Part shown: piece after piece, positions 43,516 through 51,197 of the stretch | How the letters are laid out: every line of letters starts with the position of its first letter | How positions within the stretch are numbered: the stretch's first letter is position 1 | Assembly: GCF_021412625.1 (NCBI RefSeq) | Contig: NZ_JAKCFI010000004.1 | Span: 744,001-808,000, forward strand | Reading direction: 5' to 3' | Source of the DNA: Myxococcus stipitatus | GTDB lineage: Bacteria; Myxococcota; Myxococcia; Myxococcales; Myxococcaceae | DNA length: 64,000 nt | Program-made: the position numbers and the translations under genes | The notes under the pieces: model-generated | Seen by the model: the letters and a program-made list of their open reading frames with translations, nothing else | Told to the model about the DNA's origin: nothing | The model's database searches: none

Positions 43516-44715
43516 ATGCGGACCACCAGACCTGTCGTGAAGTCCGAAGAGCAGAAGGCGTTGGAGGACCTGTCCCTCTGGACCGAGAAGCTCCAGCACC
43601 TCGCCAATGTCGAAGTGGAGTTCACGGAGCGGTACCTCTCGCGCCGCGCGGGCGGCGCGCTCCCCGCCCATAGCGCCGCGCTCTTCCACAAGCTCGGAGT
43701 GCTCCCCTTCCGTTGGCGGGCCACGGACGGCTCGGGGTATTCCGGCGCCTGCAGTCTCACCCGAGGGGAGTGGTTTCGCGACAACCCGGGCTTCACCTTC
43801 GCGAAGGACGTCCAGGCCATGGTGGTCGACTCGCACGACGACCAGTCCATGGCCTTCTTCGTGCGCGAGGGACGCGGGGGCTCGAAGTCCGTCCGCATCG
43901 TCGGCGCCGCCGCGGGCGAGGAGGAGGACGCGGTGCCCGTCGCCCGGACCCTGGCGGAGTACGTCCAGCGCGCCGTCGACGCCCGCTTCGCCAGCGCCTG
44001 GTTCCTCCAGCCGGCGCGGGTGAAGAAGGTCCGCGCCTGGCTGGACGCGCAGCCCCTCCAGGCGACGCCCAACTTCGACGTGACGGTGGAGGCCGTGGAG
44101 CCGGCGGAGGGCGAGGCGCTCCGGGCCCAGCGGGTCGACTGGCTGGCCCGTCGCGACCGGGTGTCCATCGCCAAGGAGGCGGGGTGCGCGGGCTCAGCGC
44201 GCGCGGAGGTGGTGGCCCGGGCCATCTCCCAGGTGATGTCGGGGCGAGCGACGGCCCAGCGGAAGCAACTCCAGGCGCTGTTGATGTCGAGGAACCCGGG
44301 GTGGCGTCGCGACTGGTTCCTGGAGCCCCTGGATCCGGGGCTCGTGGCCGTGCGCCTGCACGTGAAGCGGCTTCGACACGCCTATCTTCTTCCCTACCCG
44401 GATGCCGCCCTCTTCCAGGCGCTCCAACTGCTCCTCGACGCCAAGGGTGCCCAGGCGCTCCACGCGGCCGTGGACGTGGACGTGCTGCGCTTCTGCCACT
44501 ACCGCCGCGCGGACATCGCCCAGGAGGTCTGCGCGGCGGGCTTCGCCAGGCAGCCGGCGAAGCCGGGAGGAAGGTCGGTCCCGAGCGAGCTGGGCCTGAC
44601 GGTGGTGCTCCCCAAGGCCCTCGTGCCCAAGGGGTGCCGTCCCGGCACCCGCTTCAAGTCCATTGCCCCCGGCTCTGGACGGACCCGTCATGCCCTGGGG
44701 CGTCGCGGGCGCTGA
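43516..44715 (+). CDS. Conserved-looking cytosolic protein of unknown function
   Basis: A 399-residue protein with no signal, membrane segment or family I can name. The first ~190 residues contain an alternating helix/strand region (ALEDLSLWTEKLQHLANVEV; GVLPFRWRATDGSGYSGACS; DVQAMVVDSHDDQSMAFFVR), loosely like small globular immunity-type folds, but not enough to assign one. The last ~200 are mostly helical and Arg/Lys-rich (RKQLQALLMSRNPGWRRDWF; VKRLRHAYLLPYPDAALFQA; FCHYRRADIAQEVCAAGFAR). Codon use is normal for this DNA and the ATG at 43516 has an AGGA upstream, so it is very likely a real gene. It converges on the GAPDH gene with 12 bases between stops. Confidence 0.6.
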   Translation: MRTTRPVVKSEEQKALEDLSLWTEKLQHLANVEVEFTERYLSRRAGGALPAHSAALFHKLGVLPFRWRATDGSGYSGACSLTRGEWFRDNPGFTFAKDVQAMVVDSHDDQSMAFFVREGRGGSKSVRIVGAAAGEEEDAVPVARTLAEYVQRAVDARFASAWFLQPARVKKVRAWLDAQPLQATPNFDVTVEAVEPAEGEALRAQRVDWLARRDRVSIAKEAGCAGSARAEVVARAISQVMSGRATAQRKQLQALLMSRNPGWRRDWFLEPLDPGLVAVRLHVKRLRHAYLLPYPDAALFQALQLLLDAKGAQALHAAVDVDVLRFCHYRRADIAQEVCAAGFARQPAKPGGRSVPSELGLTVVLPKALVPKGCRPGTRFKSIAPGSGRTRHALGRRGR

Positions 44716-44727
44716 GCGCCCGTGCCC

Positions 44728-45744
44728 TCAGCGCCGCGTGGCGACGAGCCGCGCCAGGTCGATCATCCGGTTGGAGAAGCCCCACTCGTTGTCGTACCAG
44801 GCGAAGACCTTGGCGAACCGCTCGCCCACCACCTGGGTGAGCGTGGCGTCGAAGATGGAGGAGCGAGGGTCCCCCAGGTAGTCGCTCGAGACGAGGGGCT
44901 CCTCGGTGTAGCCGAGGATGCCGCGCATGGGGCCTTCGCTCGCCCGCCGCATCGCCGCGTGGATGGACTCGCGGGAGAGGGACCGCGTGCTCTCGAAGGT
45001 GAGGTCGACGAGCGAGACATCCATCGTCGGGACGCGCATCGATTGGCCGTCGAAGCGGCCCGCGAGTGAGGGGAGCACCTCGCTCAACGCCCGCGCGGCC
45101 CCCGAGGACGTGGGGACGATGTTCTGCGCGGCGGCCCGGGCCCGCCGCAGGTCCCCCTTGCGGTGGGGCACGTCGAGCAGCGCCTGGTCGTTGGTGTACG
45201 AGTGCGTGGTCGTCATGAGGCCACGCTCGAGCCCGAAGGCGTCGAGGAGCACCTTGGCGACGGGCGCCAGGCAGTTGGTCGTGCACGAACCACAGGAGAT
45301 GACCGTGTGCCGGGCCGGGTCGTAGTCCGCGTCGTTCACCCCGAGGACGATGGTCGCGTCCTGCCCCTTCGCCGGCGCGCCGATGATGACCTTGGAGGCG
45401 CCCGCTCCCAGGTGCGCGCTGGCCTTGGCCTTGTCGGTGAACAGGCCGGTGCACTCCAGAACGACGTCGACGCCCAGCTCCTTCCAGGGCAGCTGGGCCG
45501 GGTCCTTCTCCGCCGTCACCCGGAGGGTCCTACCGGCGATGTCCAGGCCCGTGTCCCGCGCCGTCGCCCGCTGGGCCGCGCGGCCGTGCACCGTGTCGTA
45601 GTTGTAGAGATGGGCGAGCGTCTCCGCGCTCGTCAGGTCGTTCACCGCGACGACCTCGATGTCCGAGACGCCTCGCTCGAACAGGGCGCGCACGATGCAC
45701 CGGCCGATGCGGCCGAAGCCGTTGATGGCGATTCTACGGGTCAT
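44728..45744 (-). CDS. gap: Type I glyceraldehyde-3-phosphate dehydrogenase
   Basis: A 338-residue enzyme, standard length. The NAD Rossmann motif is INGFGRIGR at the N-terminus, with Asp36 (AVNDLTSA) indicating NAD rather than NADP preference. Catalytic Cys154 lies in VISCGSCTTNCLAPVAKVL, and His181 in TTTHSYTNDQ. The substrate loop is MRVPTMDVSLVDLTF and the C-terminus is AWYDNEWGFSNRMIDL. Most GAPDHs read SNASCTTN where this has SCGSCTTN, adding a second cysteine close to the nucleophile. It oxidises glyceraldehyde-3-phosphate with phosphate in glycolysis. The start overlaps the stop of an upstream MarR regulator gene (ATGA), an unusual setting that suggests a condition-specific paralogue rather than the housekeeping copy. 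Confidence 0.93.
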   Translation of the reverse strand: MTRRIAINGFGRIGRCIVRALFERGVSDIEVVAVNDLTSAETLAHLYNYDTVHGRAAQRATARDTGLDIAGRTLRVTAEKDPAQLPWKELGVDVVLECTGLFTDKAKASAHLGAGASKVIIGAPAKGQDATIVLGVNDADYDPARHTVISCGSCTTNCLAPVAKVLLDAFGLERGLMTTTHSYTNDQALLDVPHRKGDLRRARAAAQNIVPTSSGAARALSEVLPSLAGRFDGQSMRVPTMDVSLVDLTFESTRSLSRESIHAAMRRASEGPMRGILGYTEEPLVSSDYLGDPRSSIFDATLTQVVGERFAKVFAWYDNEWGFSNRMIDLARLVATRR

Positions 45745-46217
45745 TCGTCAGGACTCCTGGATGCGGGAAGAGGGGCACCACCGAACGCGTCGAAGAGCTT
45801 CTTCGCGATGCGCTCGAAATCCTGGAGGTCGCGCTCATCGAGCACGGACACGACGCGCGCCGCGAAGTGGCTCCGCGCCTCCTCCACGCGCGCGCGCATG
45901 CGCTGGCCGCTGGCGCTCAGGCCGAGCACGTACTCGCGCCGGTCCTCCCTGCTCTGTCCGCGCAGCACCAGCTTTCGCTGGATGAGCGTGCGCAGCAGCC
46001 GCCCGGCCAGCGTCGGCGCCATGTCCGTCGCCCGCGCGAGCTGGGCCTGGGAGGTTCCCGGGTTGCGTCCGATGTAGCGGAGGAAGCGGGCCTGCGCGCT
46101 GAAGAGCTTCTCCGCGGCGTATGTCTCGTCCGACACGGACATCAGGCTGCGCCAGAGCGCTCCGAACGTCTCGATGAACTCGATGGGGTCACGGCCCCGG
46201 CGGCGCGGTTCCGACAT
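45741..46217 (-). CDS. MarR-family transcriptional regulator
   Basis: A 158-residue winged-helix regulator of standard MarR length. The DNA-binding part (RFLRYIGRNPGTSQAQLARA; TDMAPTLAGRLLRTLIQRKL) is followed by the wing (VLRGQSREDRREYVLGLSAS) and dimerisation helices (RMRARVEEARSHFAARVVSV). Its stop overlaps the GAPDH start by four bases, so the two genes form one coupled operon in which the regulator is likely autoregulatory and controls gap. Two AT-rich direct repeats just upstream of its start are likely operators. I see no conserved Cys of the redox-sensing OhrR type, so the signal is unknown. Confidence 0.88.
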   Translation of the reverse strand: MSEPRRRGRDPIEFIETFGALWRSLMSVSDETYAAEKLFSAQARFLRYIGRNPGTSQAQLARATDMAPTLAGRLLRTLIQRKLVLRGQSREDRREYVLGLSASGQRMRARVEEARSHFAARVVSVLDERDLQDFERIAKKLFDAFGGAPLPASRSPDE

Positions 46218-46223
46218 GATGTA

Positions 46224-46258
46224 CCAAGTATATCATATTCATGTCCCAGGTATATGAA
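46224..46258. promoter_or_regulatory. AT-rich paired repeats, candidate MarR operator
   Basis: CCAAGTATATCAT (46224-46236) and CCAGGTATATGAA (46246-46258) are direct repeats 22 bases apart, about two helical turns. Within them TCATAT (46233-46238) and ATATGA (46251-46256) form an inverted pair. The stretch is strikingly AT-rich in this genome and begins seven bases upstream of the MarR start codon. Operator function is inferred. Confidence 0.55.
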
Positions 46259-46453
46259 CAGGGGCGCGCGTGGGCGAGGGACCTGTCGGGCGGTGGACGC
46301 TCCCGCGCCGGGGGGCCGTCGAGCGGATTGTCCGGGGAGCGACATCGACGAGCTCCTCGGTGCCTGCTCGTGCGACAGTCCCGGGAGGACCCCGGGCCTT
46401 CCGGCCCCGCGCCGCGTGTCCGCGACCCCAGCACGCCAGGAGAGGAACCGGAG

Positions 46454-47146
46454 ATGACCGGAGTGAAGCGCCCCTACGTGGTCTGTCACATGATTCCGTC
46501 CATCGACGGGCGCATCGTCACCACGCACTGGAAGCTGCCGCCCCGCGTCCTGGCCGAGTACGAGCGCACGGCCCGGACGTACGGCGCGGACGCCTGGATG
46601 ATTGGCCGCGTCTCGATGGAGCCCTATGCCGGCAAGGCGCGGGTGCCGCGGCGTGCGTCGCGGAGTCCGATTCCCAGGAAGGACTTCGTCGCCAGCCATG
46701 ACGCGGACTCCTACGCCATCGCGCTCGACCCCTCCGGGAAGCTCACCTGGCGGTCGGGCGACATCGACGGGGAGCACGTCATCACCGTCCTCACCGAGTC
46801 GGTCTCCGACGACTACCTGGCCTTCCTCCAGGAGAAGGGCGTCTCCTATGTGTTCGGTGGCGCGCGGCGGATCGACCTGCGCAAGGTGCTGCGCAAGCTC
46901 CAGGCGCTGTTCGGCATCCGGAAGCTGCTGCTTGAGGGCGGAGGCGGCATCAATGGCTCCTTCCTGGCCGCGGACCTCATCGACGAGCTGAGCGTGTTGC
47001 TGGCGCCCATTGCGGATGGCTCCATCGGCACGCCCTCGCTGTTCGACGCGAAGCGGGGGAGGGGGCCCGCTCGTCACCTGAAGCTCGTCGGCTTCGAGAA
47101 GCGCGCGGGCGACCTGCTCTGGCTGCGCTACCGGCGCGGGCGCTGA
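46454..47146 (+). CDS. RibD/dihydrofolate-reductase-family protein
   Basis: A 230-residue protein with the RibD C-terminal/DHFR-like fold. The opening PYVVCHMIPSIDGRIVTT is the (M)xxSxDGR motif; the nucleotide-binding end is IRKLLLEGGGGINGSFLAAD followed by LIDELSVLLAPIADGS. These enzymes reduce pyrimidine, pterin or other substrates with NADPH; no riboflavin gene accompanies it, so a role in riboflavin synthesis is not implied. ATG 46454 follows AGAGGAACCGGAG. It is divergent from the MarR-GAPDH operon, with the AT-rich repeats between them, and may also be controlled by that regulator. A small hairpin overlaps its stop. Confidence 0.85.
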   Translation: MTGVKRPYVVCHMIPSIDGRIVTTHWKLPPRVLAEYERTARTYGADAWMIGRVSMEPYAGKARVPRRASRSPIPRKDFVASHDADSYAIALDPSGKLTWRSGDIDGEHVITVLTESVSDDYLAFLQEKGVSYVFGGARRIDLRKVLRKLQALFGIRKLLLEGGGGINGSFLAADLIDELSVLLAPIADGSIGTPSLFDAKRGRGPARHLKLVGFEKRAGDLLWLRYRRGR

Positions 47147-47152
47147 CGCCCG
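47137..47152. terminator. Small convergent hairpin over a stop codon
   Basis: CGGGCG-CTGA-CGCCCG, perfect six-base arms; the loop contains the TGA stop of the RibD-like gene. It sits in the 15-base gap between convergent genes and may end both transcripts. Confidence 0.45.
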
Positions 47153-47161
47153 GGCGCGGCG

Positions 47162-48262
47162 TCAGATGCCCGTCACGTTGCGGATGAAGTCGAGCATCCG
47201 GTCGCACGTCGTGCGCAGGTCCATCTTCTCCTCGGCCATGCGGCGGGACTCGCGGCCCATGGCGCGCAGCCTGTCGGGCGTCGACACCAGGGCGTCGAGC
47301 GTGCTGGCGAGCGCCGCGTAGTCCCCCACCGGGACGATGCGCCCGTCCACGCCGTCCCGCACCAGCTCCCCCACGCCTCCGGTGGGGGTCGTCACCACGG
47401 CGAGGCCCGCGGCCTTCGCCTCGGCGATGGCCCACGATGACATGTCCGCCATGGTCGGCAGCACGAACAGGTCCGCCGCCTGGGCGAGGCTGATCAGCTC
47501 CGGCGAGTTGGGCTTCACCCCCACGTGGACATGGACACCGGGGGGCGCCTCGAAGCCCGAGGAGGTCACCAGGTCCAGCCGCCAGCCGCGCACCCGCGTC
47601 TCCCGGGCCCAGCGCAGCAGCAGCATGCCGCCCTTGCGCCCCAGGTCGCCGCCGACGAAGAGCAACCGCACCACGCCATCCCTCGGCTTGCGCGCCTCGT
47701 CCGGGTGCCACAGCTCGGTGTCCACGCTCGGCCAGACCACGTGGACGCGCGCGTCCGGGACGCCGTACTCCTGCACCAGCGAGCGCTTGGTGTACTCCGA
47801 GAAGGACAAGAGGCCCCGGGCCACCTTGTACGTGCGGCGGTGCAGCGCGTTCTTGGCGCGCCCCACCCAGCCGGCGTGCTGGGACGGCAGGCCGTAGTAC
47901 CGCAGGTAGTCCTCCAGTCCGGAGGGCGTGGCGTCCGTGGAGACGACGCTCGGCACACGGCTCATGAAGTCGTGCGCCAGGTGCGCCATCCGCTGGGTAT
48001 GGACGACGGCGGCGCGCAGCGGCTCGTTCGCGACCGCCTGCTGGAGCGCCCAGCGCGTGCGCAGCCCGCCCCGGATGGACAGCCGCGAACGGACCAAGGG
48101 GAGGTGCTCCCACATATCGTCCGCGTGTTCATCGATGGGCAGCCACACCGGCGTGATGTCGGTGCGACGCGACATGGCCCGCTTCAGGTTCTGGAGGAAG
48201 ACGGCGTTGCCGAGAGTCGTCTCGATGGCGAACGCGATGCGTGGGGGTGACGTCGACATCAT
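47162..48262 (-). CDS. Glycosyltransferase, GT1/GT4-type (GT-B fold)
   Basis: A 366-residue GT-B glycosyltransferase. The N-terminal Rossmann half starts PRIAFAIETTLGNAVFLQNL and includes PVWLPIDEH and AAVVHTQRMAHLAHDF. The linker/C-terminal half holds VRLLFVGGDLGRKGGMLLLR and the donor-binding block LISLAQAADLFVLPTMADMS, SWAIAEAKAAGLAVVTTPTG and GGVGELVRDGVDGRIVPVGD, with the EAKAAG equivalent of the E-x7-E motif. It transfers a sugar from a nucleotide donor to an unknown acceptor; a lone gene, so cell-surface glycan or natural product decoration are both possible. The start is one of two adjacent ATGs (48262 or 48259). A perfect 14-base palindrome and a TATAGG-like -10 lie upstream. Confidence 0.86.
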   Translation of the reverse strand: MMSTSPPRIAFAIETTLGNAVFLQNLKRAMSRRTDITPVWLPIDEHADDMWEHLPLVRSRLSIRGGLRTRWALQQAVANEPLRAAVVHTQRMAHLAHDFMSRVPSVVSTDATPSGLEDYLRYYGLPSQHAGWVGRAKNALHRRTYKVARGLLSFSEYTKRSLVQEYGVPDARVHVVWPSVDTELWHPDEARKPRDGVVRLLFVGGDLGRKGGMLLLRWARETRVRGWRLDLVTSSGFEAPPGVHVHVGVKPNSPELISLAQAADLFVLPTMADMSSWAIAEAKAAGLAVVTTPTGGVGELVRDGVDGRIVPVGDYAALASTLDALVSTPDRLRAMGRESRRMAEEKMDLRTTCDRMLDFIRNVTGI

Positions 48263-48565
48263 CACTTGCGAGCCACTCCATCGACCATTCTCGCGGAGAC
48301 ATGCCGCGTGGGGGACTTCACCTATAGCGGCTCGGTGCACCGAGTGAAACCCCCCATGTGCCCACCACTTCACGGCTCCCGGCTTTGTGCCGCGCAGTGA
48401 CGATTGCCTCGCACGGATGGCCTGCCCACGCGCGCTCCACTTCGGGCGCAGGTTCTTGGAATCCGGTGGCCCGGCGTGCCCACGTCCATGGGCGGCCGTC
48501 GGGTGCCCCTGGGTGGATGATTGCTCCCCTGGTTCGCGAGCGACCCCGGATGGTGGGAGGGCGAC
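48263..48565. other. Intergenic gap with a palindrome
   Basis: 303 bases between the glycosyltransferase start and the TetR stop, both on the minus strand. It holds the 14-base palindrome at 48331-48344; the left part is probably the glycosyltransferase promoter. Nothing gene-like is seen in the rest. Confidence 0.5.
48331..48344 (-). promoter_or_regulatory. Perfect 14-base palindrome upstream of glycosyltransferase
   Basis: CTCGGTGCACCGAG is fully self-complementary. Read toward the glycosyltransferase it is followed four bases later by TATAGG, a good -10 element, so it overlaps the likely promoter spacer or -35 region. A repressor site is the simplest reading. Confidence 0.5.
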
Positions 48566-49216
48566 CTACTGTCGCGTGGGCGCGCGCCGCTTCCGGCCCG
48601 CCTCGAGGCCGGCCACCAGCGCCTCCAGGCCGAACTCGAACTCCGCATCCACGTCATGGCTGGCCAGCGAGGAGGCGGCCTCCCTGACGCGAGGAAACGC
48701 CGTCGGGTCGAGCTGGTGGTAGGCCGGGGCGGACGCCTCGTCCGGCTTCGGGGTCGCGGAGGTCGCCACCGTGTGGCCGACGACGAAGGCCACCAGCACC
48801 TGCAGCGCGCTGAGGGACTCGTCGATGCCGAAGCCACCGCCGCGCAGCGCCTCGAGCACGGCCTCGACGTGGGCGATGGACGCGGGCGTGACGGCGGGCC
48901 GCGTGGCGAAGAGCGGCAGCGCGTTCGGATGGGCACGCAGCACGCTCCTCAGCGCCCGCGCCCGCTCCCGGAGGAACGCCTGCCACGACGACTCCCGCTT
49001 CGCCGGGGAGAGCTCTCCCAGGACGGCCTCGAAGACGCCGTCGAGGATCTCCGCCTTGTTGGACACGTGGTTGTAGAGGGACATCGCCTCTACCCCCAGC
49101 GCCTGGCCCAGCCGCCGCATGGAGATGGCCTCCAGTCCCTCTTCGTCCACGATGCCGAGCGCGGCGCGCAGGATGCGTTCTCTCGACAGCGGAGGGCGTC
49201 TGGACGTCGTCTTCAT
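48566..49216 (-). CDS. TetR/AcrR-family transcriptional regulator
   Basis: A 216-residue regulator with the TetR helix-turn-helix at residues about 10-60 (LSRERILRAALGIVDEEGLE; AISMRRLGQALGVEAMSLYN; HVSNKAEILDGVFEAVLGEL). The rest is an all-helical ligand-binding domain of the tetracycline-repressor C-terminal type (VLRAHPNALPLFATRPAVTP; SLSALQVLVAFVVGHTVATS). It starts 49 bases from the divergent M28 peptidase gene, with an inverted repeat between them, so it probably represses both. The ligand is unknown. Confidence 0.9.
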   Translation of the reverse strand: MKTTSRRPPLSRERILRAALGIVDEEGLEAISMRRLGQALGVEAMSLYNHVSNKAEILDGVFEAVLGELSPAKRESSWQAFLRERARALRSVLRAHPNALPLFATRPAVTPASIAHVEAVLEALRGGGFGIDESLSALQVLVAFVVGHTVATSATPKPDEASAPAYHQLDPTAFPRVREAASSLASHDVDAEFEFGLEALVAGLEAGRKRRAPTRQ

Positions 49217-49231
49217 GGCGTGGGCTTGACG

Positions 49232-49261
49232 GACTTACGCCATGAGCTTGCGGTGTAAGTC
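49232..49261. promoter_or_regulatory. TetR-type operator candidate between regulator and peptidase
   Basis: GACTTAC (49232-49238) and GTAAGTC (49255-49261) are perfect seven-base arms with a 16-base centre filling almost the whole 49-base divergent gap. The right arm ends four bases before the peptidase ATG at 49266. Very likely the regulator's binding site. Confidence 0.6.
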
Positions 49262-49265
49262 AATC

Positions 49266-50162
49266 ATGTGGATACGAGAGAGAGCAGCGTCGGCGGGCGT
49301 TCCGCCCGGCCGCGATGGGGTCGTGCCATGCGAAGCGCGCCTGCGTCGGTGGGTCGAGCACCTGGCGGTGCCTCGGCACTTCTTCGCGAACGCCCGGAAC
49401 AACGCCTGGGTGCGGGACGAGCTGGCGACGGCGTTCGAGCGCGTGGGGCTGAGCGTGCGGTTGCAGGGGAACTACCGCAACGTCGTGGCGTTGCCGCGAA
49501 GGGCGGGGGAGGGCCCCGTGACGTTCGTGGCCGCCCACTACGACAGCGTCCCGGACTGTCCGGGCGCGGACGACAACGCGAGCGGGCTGGCGGTGATGCT
49601 CGAGTGCGCGCGGGTGCTGGCGTGCTCGGGCGCGGAGTCCCCGGTCGGCTTCCTCGCGTTCAACGCGGAGGAGGATGGCCTGTTGGGCAGCCGCGACTTC
49701 GTCGCTCACGGGCTGTCCGCCCTGCCGTGCCGGGTGGGCGTGACGCACGTGCTCGAAATGGTGGGCTACCGAGGTGACGCGCGGACGCCCCGGGACATGC
49801 CCCTTCCGTGGGTGCCCGAGCGGTTGCAGGTGCCCGACTTCATCGGGCTCGTCGCCAACCGGCGCTCCAACGAGGTCGTCGACCGGGCCCTCCGCCTGCC
49901 GGTCTCCTCGGCGCCGCGGGTGATGGCGCTGAAGACGTGGGGGGAGATCCACCGCCTCGTGCCCGACCTGACGCGCAGCGACCACTTCCCCTTCTGGTCC
50001 TCGGGCCACCCCGCGGTGCTCTGGACCGACACGGGCGACTTCCGCAATCCGCACTACCACCACCCGAGCGACACCCCGGACACGTTGGACTACGCGTTCA
50101 TGCGGGACGTCGCCGGGCTGCTGTGCGCCGTCGTCACCACGTCACCGGCCCACCAGGCGTAG
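49266..50162 (+). CDS. M28-family zinc aminopeptidase-like hydrolase
   Basis: A 298-residue enzyme with the co-catalytic zinc site of family M28: His91 and Asp93 in FVAAHYDSVPDCPGADDNAS, bridging Asp102, catalytic Glu135 and Glu136 in AFNAEEDGLLGSRDF, and the later metal ligands in LEMVGYRGD and TRSDHFPFWSSGHPAVLWTD. It removes N-terminal amino acids or acts on small peptide-like substrates. No signal peptide is visible, so it may be cytosolic. ATG 49266 follows the operator almost directly and there is no ribosome site, so the message may be leaderless or nearly so. Regulation by the divergent TetR protein is likely. Confidence 0.87.
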   Translation: MWIRERAASAGVPPGRDGVVPCEARLRRWVEHLAVPRHFFANARNNAWVRDELATAFERVGLSVRLQGNYRNVVALPRRAGEGPVTFVAAHYDSVPDCPGADDNASGLAVMLECARVLACSGAESPVGFLAFNAEEDGLLGSRDFVAHGLSALPCRVGVTHVLEMVGYRGDARTPRDMPLPWVPERLQVPDFIGLVANRRSNEVVDRALRLPVSSAPRVMALKTWGEIHRLVPDLTRSDHFPFWSSGHPAVLWTDTGDFRNPHYHHPSDTPDTLDYAFMRDVAGLLCAVVTTSPAHQA

Positions 50163-50306
50163 GCGGCACACGTGCTCGCGCCACGCTCCTGTCTCGACCG
50201 CGTGCATTCCCTGGTGACGACCCGTGGCCCATTCGCGTTGCACCCGTCCAACGTTCCCGGGCGTGGCCGCCCTCGCTCGGGCGGCCACCGAGGCGTGTCC
50301 TGGCGT

Positions 50307-51197
50307 TCACCGGGGAGGGAAGTCCGGGCCCGCGCCGCGCCGCTCCTGCGGGAGCCTCCGCTCGAGGCCATCCGCATCGAAGTGGCGGACGACGGTGGAT
50401 GCCTGACGGAGCGCGGGGCTCGCGACGTCGTAGCTCGCGAAGGCCTCGAAGGGGCCCTCGGCCACCGCGGAGGAGTGGCGGATGACGACCCTCCCGGCAG
50501 GCAGGCCCGCGGGCAGCCGGGCCAGGTAGTCGCTCCTGCCCGCGCCGCCGAGGAGCGCCTCGAGCTTTCGGGCCTCCTCCAGGGCCCTCGCGGGGATGGG
50601 CGGCCAGTAGACCCACTCGCTGATGGAGCGTCCCCGGTCGTCCAATCGCGCCCAGGCGACCGAGTCGACCACGGCGTAGCCCTCGACCTTCCGCTCGAGG
50701 ATGGAGGCGTAGCCGTCGACCTGGGGTTGGACGGGACGGGACTCGTTCGTCGAGCCCCTGGCCGAGAGGTACGTGTTGGCGTGGACACCGCCTATCTGGT
50801 CGCCGGGGATGCCGGCCGCGCGGAAGTATTCGAGGACCTGGGCGTTGTGCTGGTCCGGGCCCGCCCCGTAGCGAGCCTCGGGAGCCCCCCAGGATGCGCC
50901 CGCCTTGGGTGCGCCATCGCTCTGGACCGCGATGACCAGGCCATTGCGCGAATGGGTGGCGAAGACGCCCTGGGGGCCCACCACCTTGACGAAGCCATGC
51001 TCCTCGAGGCGATGCACTCCGGAGGGGGACGGACCCACTTCGAAGCGTGAGCGTTCCAGCGCGTGGCGGTAGCCGACCGCGCCGCCCTTGTCGCTGGCGA
51101 TGAGCCCGGCGGAGCCGTCCCGGGCGAGCCCCACGCCCGCGCATGCGAGCCACAGGGCCAGGACCCCACGGAGGGAGACGGGATGCGAGGCGGTCAT
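50307..51197 (-). CDS. Exported protein of unknown function, partner of the 51194-52267 gene
   Basis: A 296-residue protein with an N-terminal hydrophobic export segment (SLRGVLALWLACAGVGLA). The mature part has no motif I can name; the clearest pieces are YRHALERSRFEVGPSPSGVH, RNGLVIAVQSDGAPKAGASW, DQIGGVHANTYLSARGSTNE and KVEGYAVVDSVAWARLDDRG. Several turns resemble a beta-sandwich followed by an alpha/beta part. ATG 51197 overlaps the stop of the upstream gene (ATGA), so the two are translated together and probably act as a pair. Convergent with the M28 gene. Confidence 0.65.
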   Translation of the reverse strand: MTASHPVSLRGVLALWLACAGVGLARDGSAGLIASDKGGAVGYRHALERSRFEVGPSPSGVHRLEEHGFVKVVGPQGVFATHSRNGLVIAVQSDGAPKAGASWGAPEARYGAGPDQHNAQVLEYFRAAGIPGDQIGGVHANTYLSARGSTNESRPVQPQVDGYASILERKVEGYAVVDSVAWARLDDRGRSISEWVYWPPIPARALEEARKLEALLGGAGRSDYLARLPAGLPAGRVVIRHSSAVAEGPFEAFASYDVASPALRQASTVVRHFDADGLERRLPQERRGAGPDFPPR

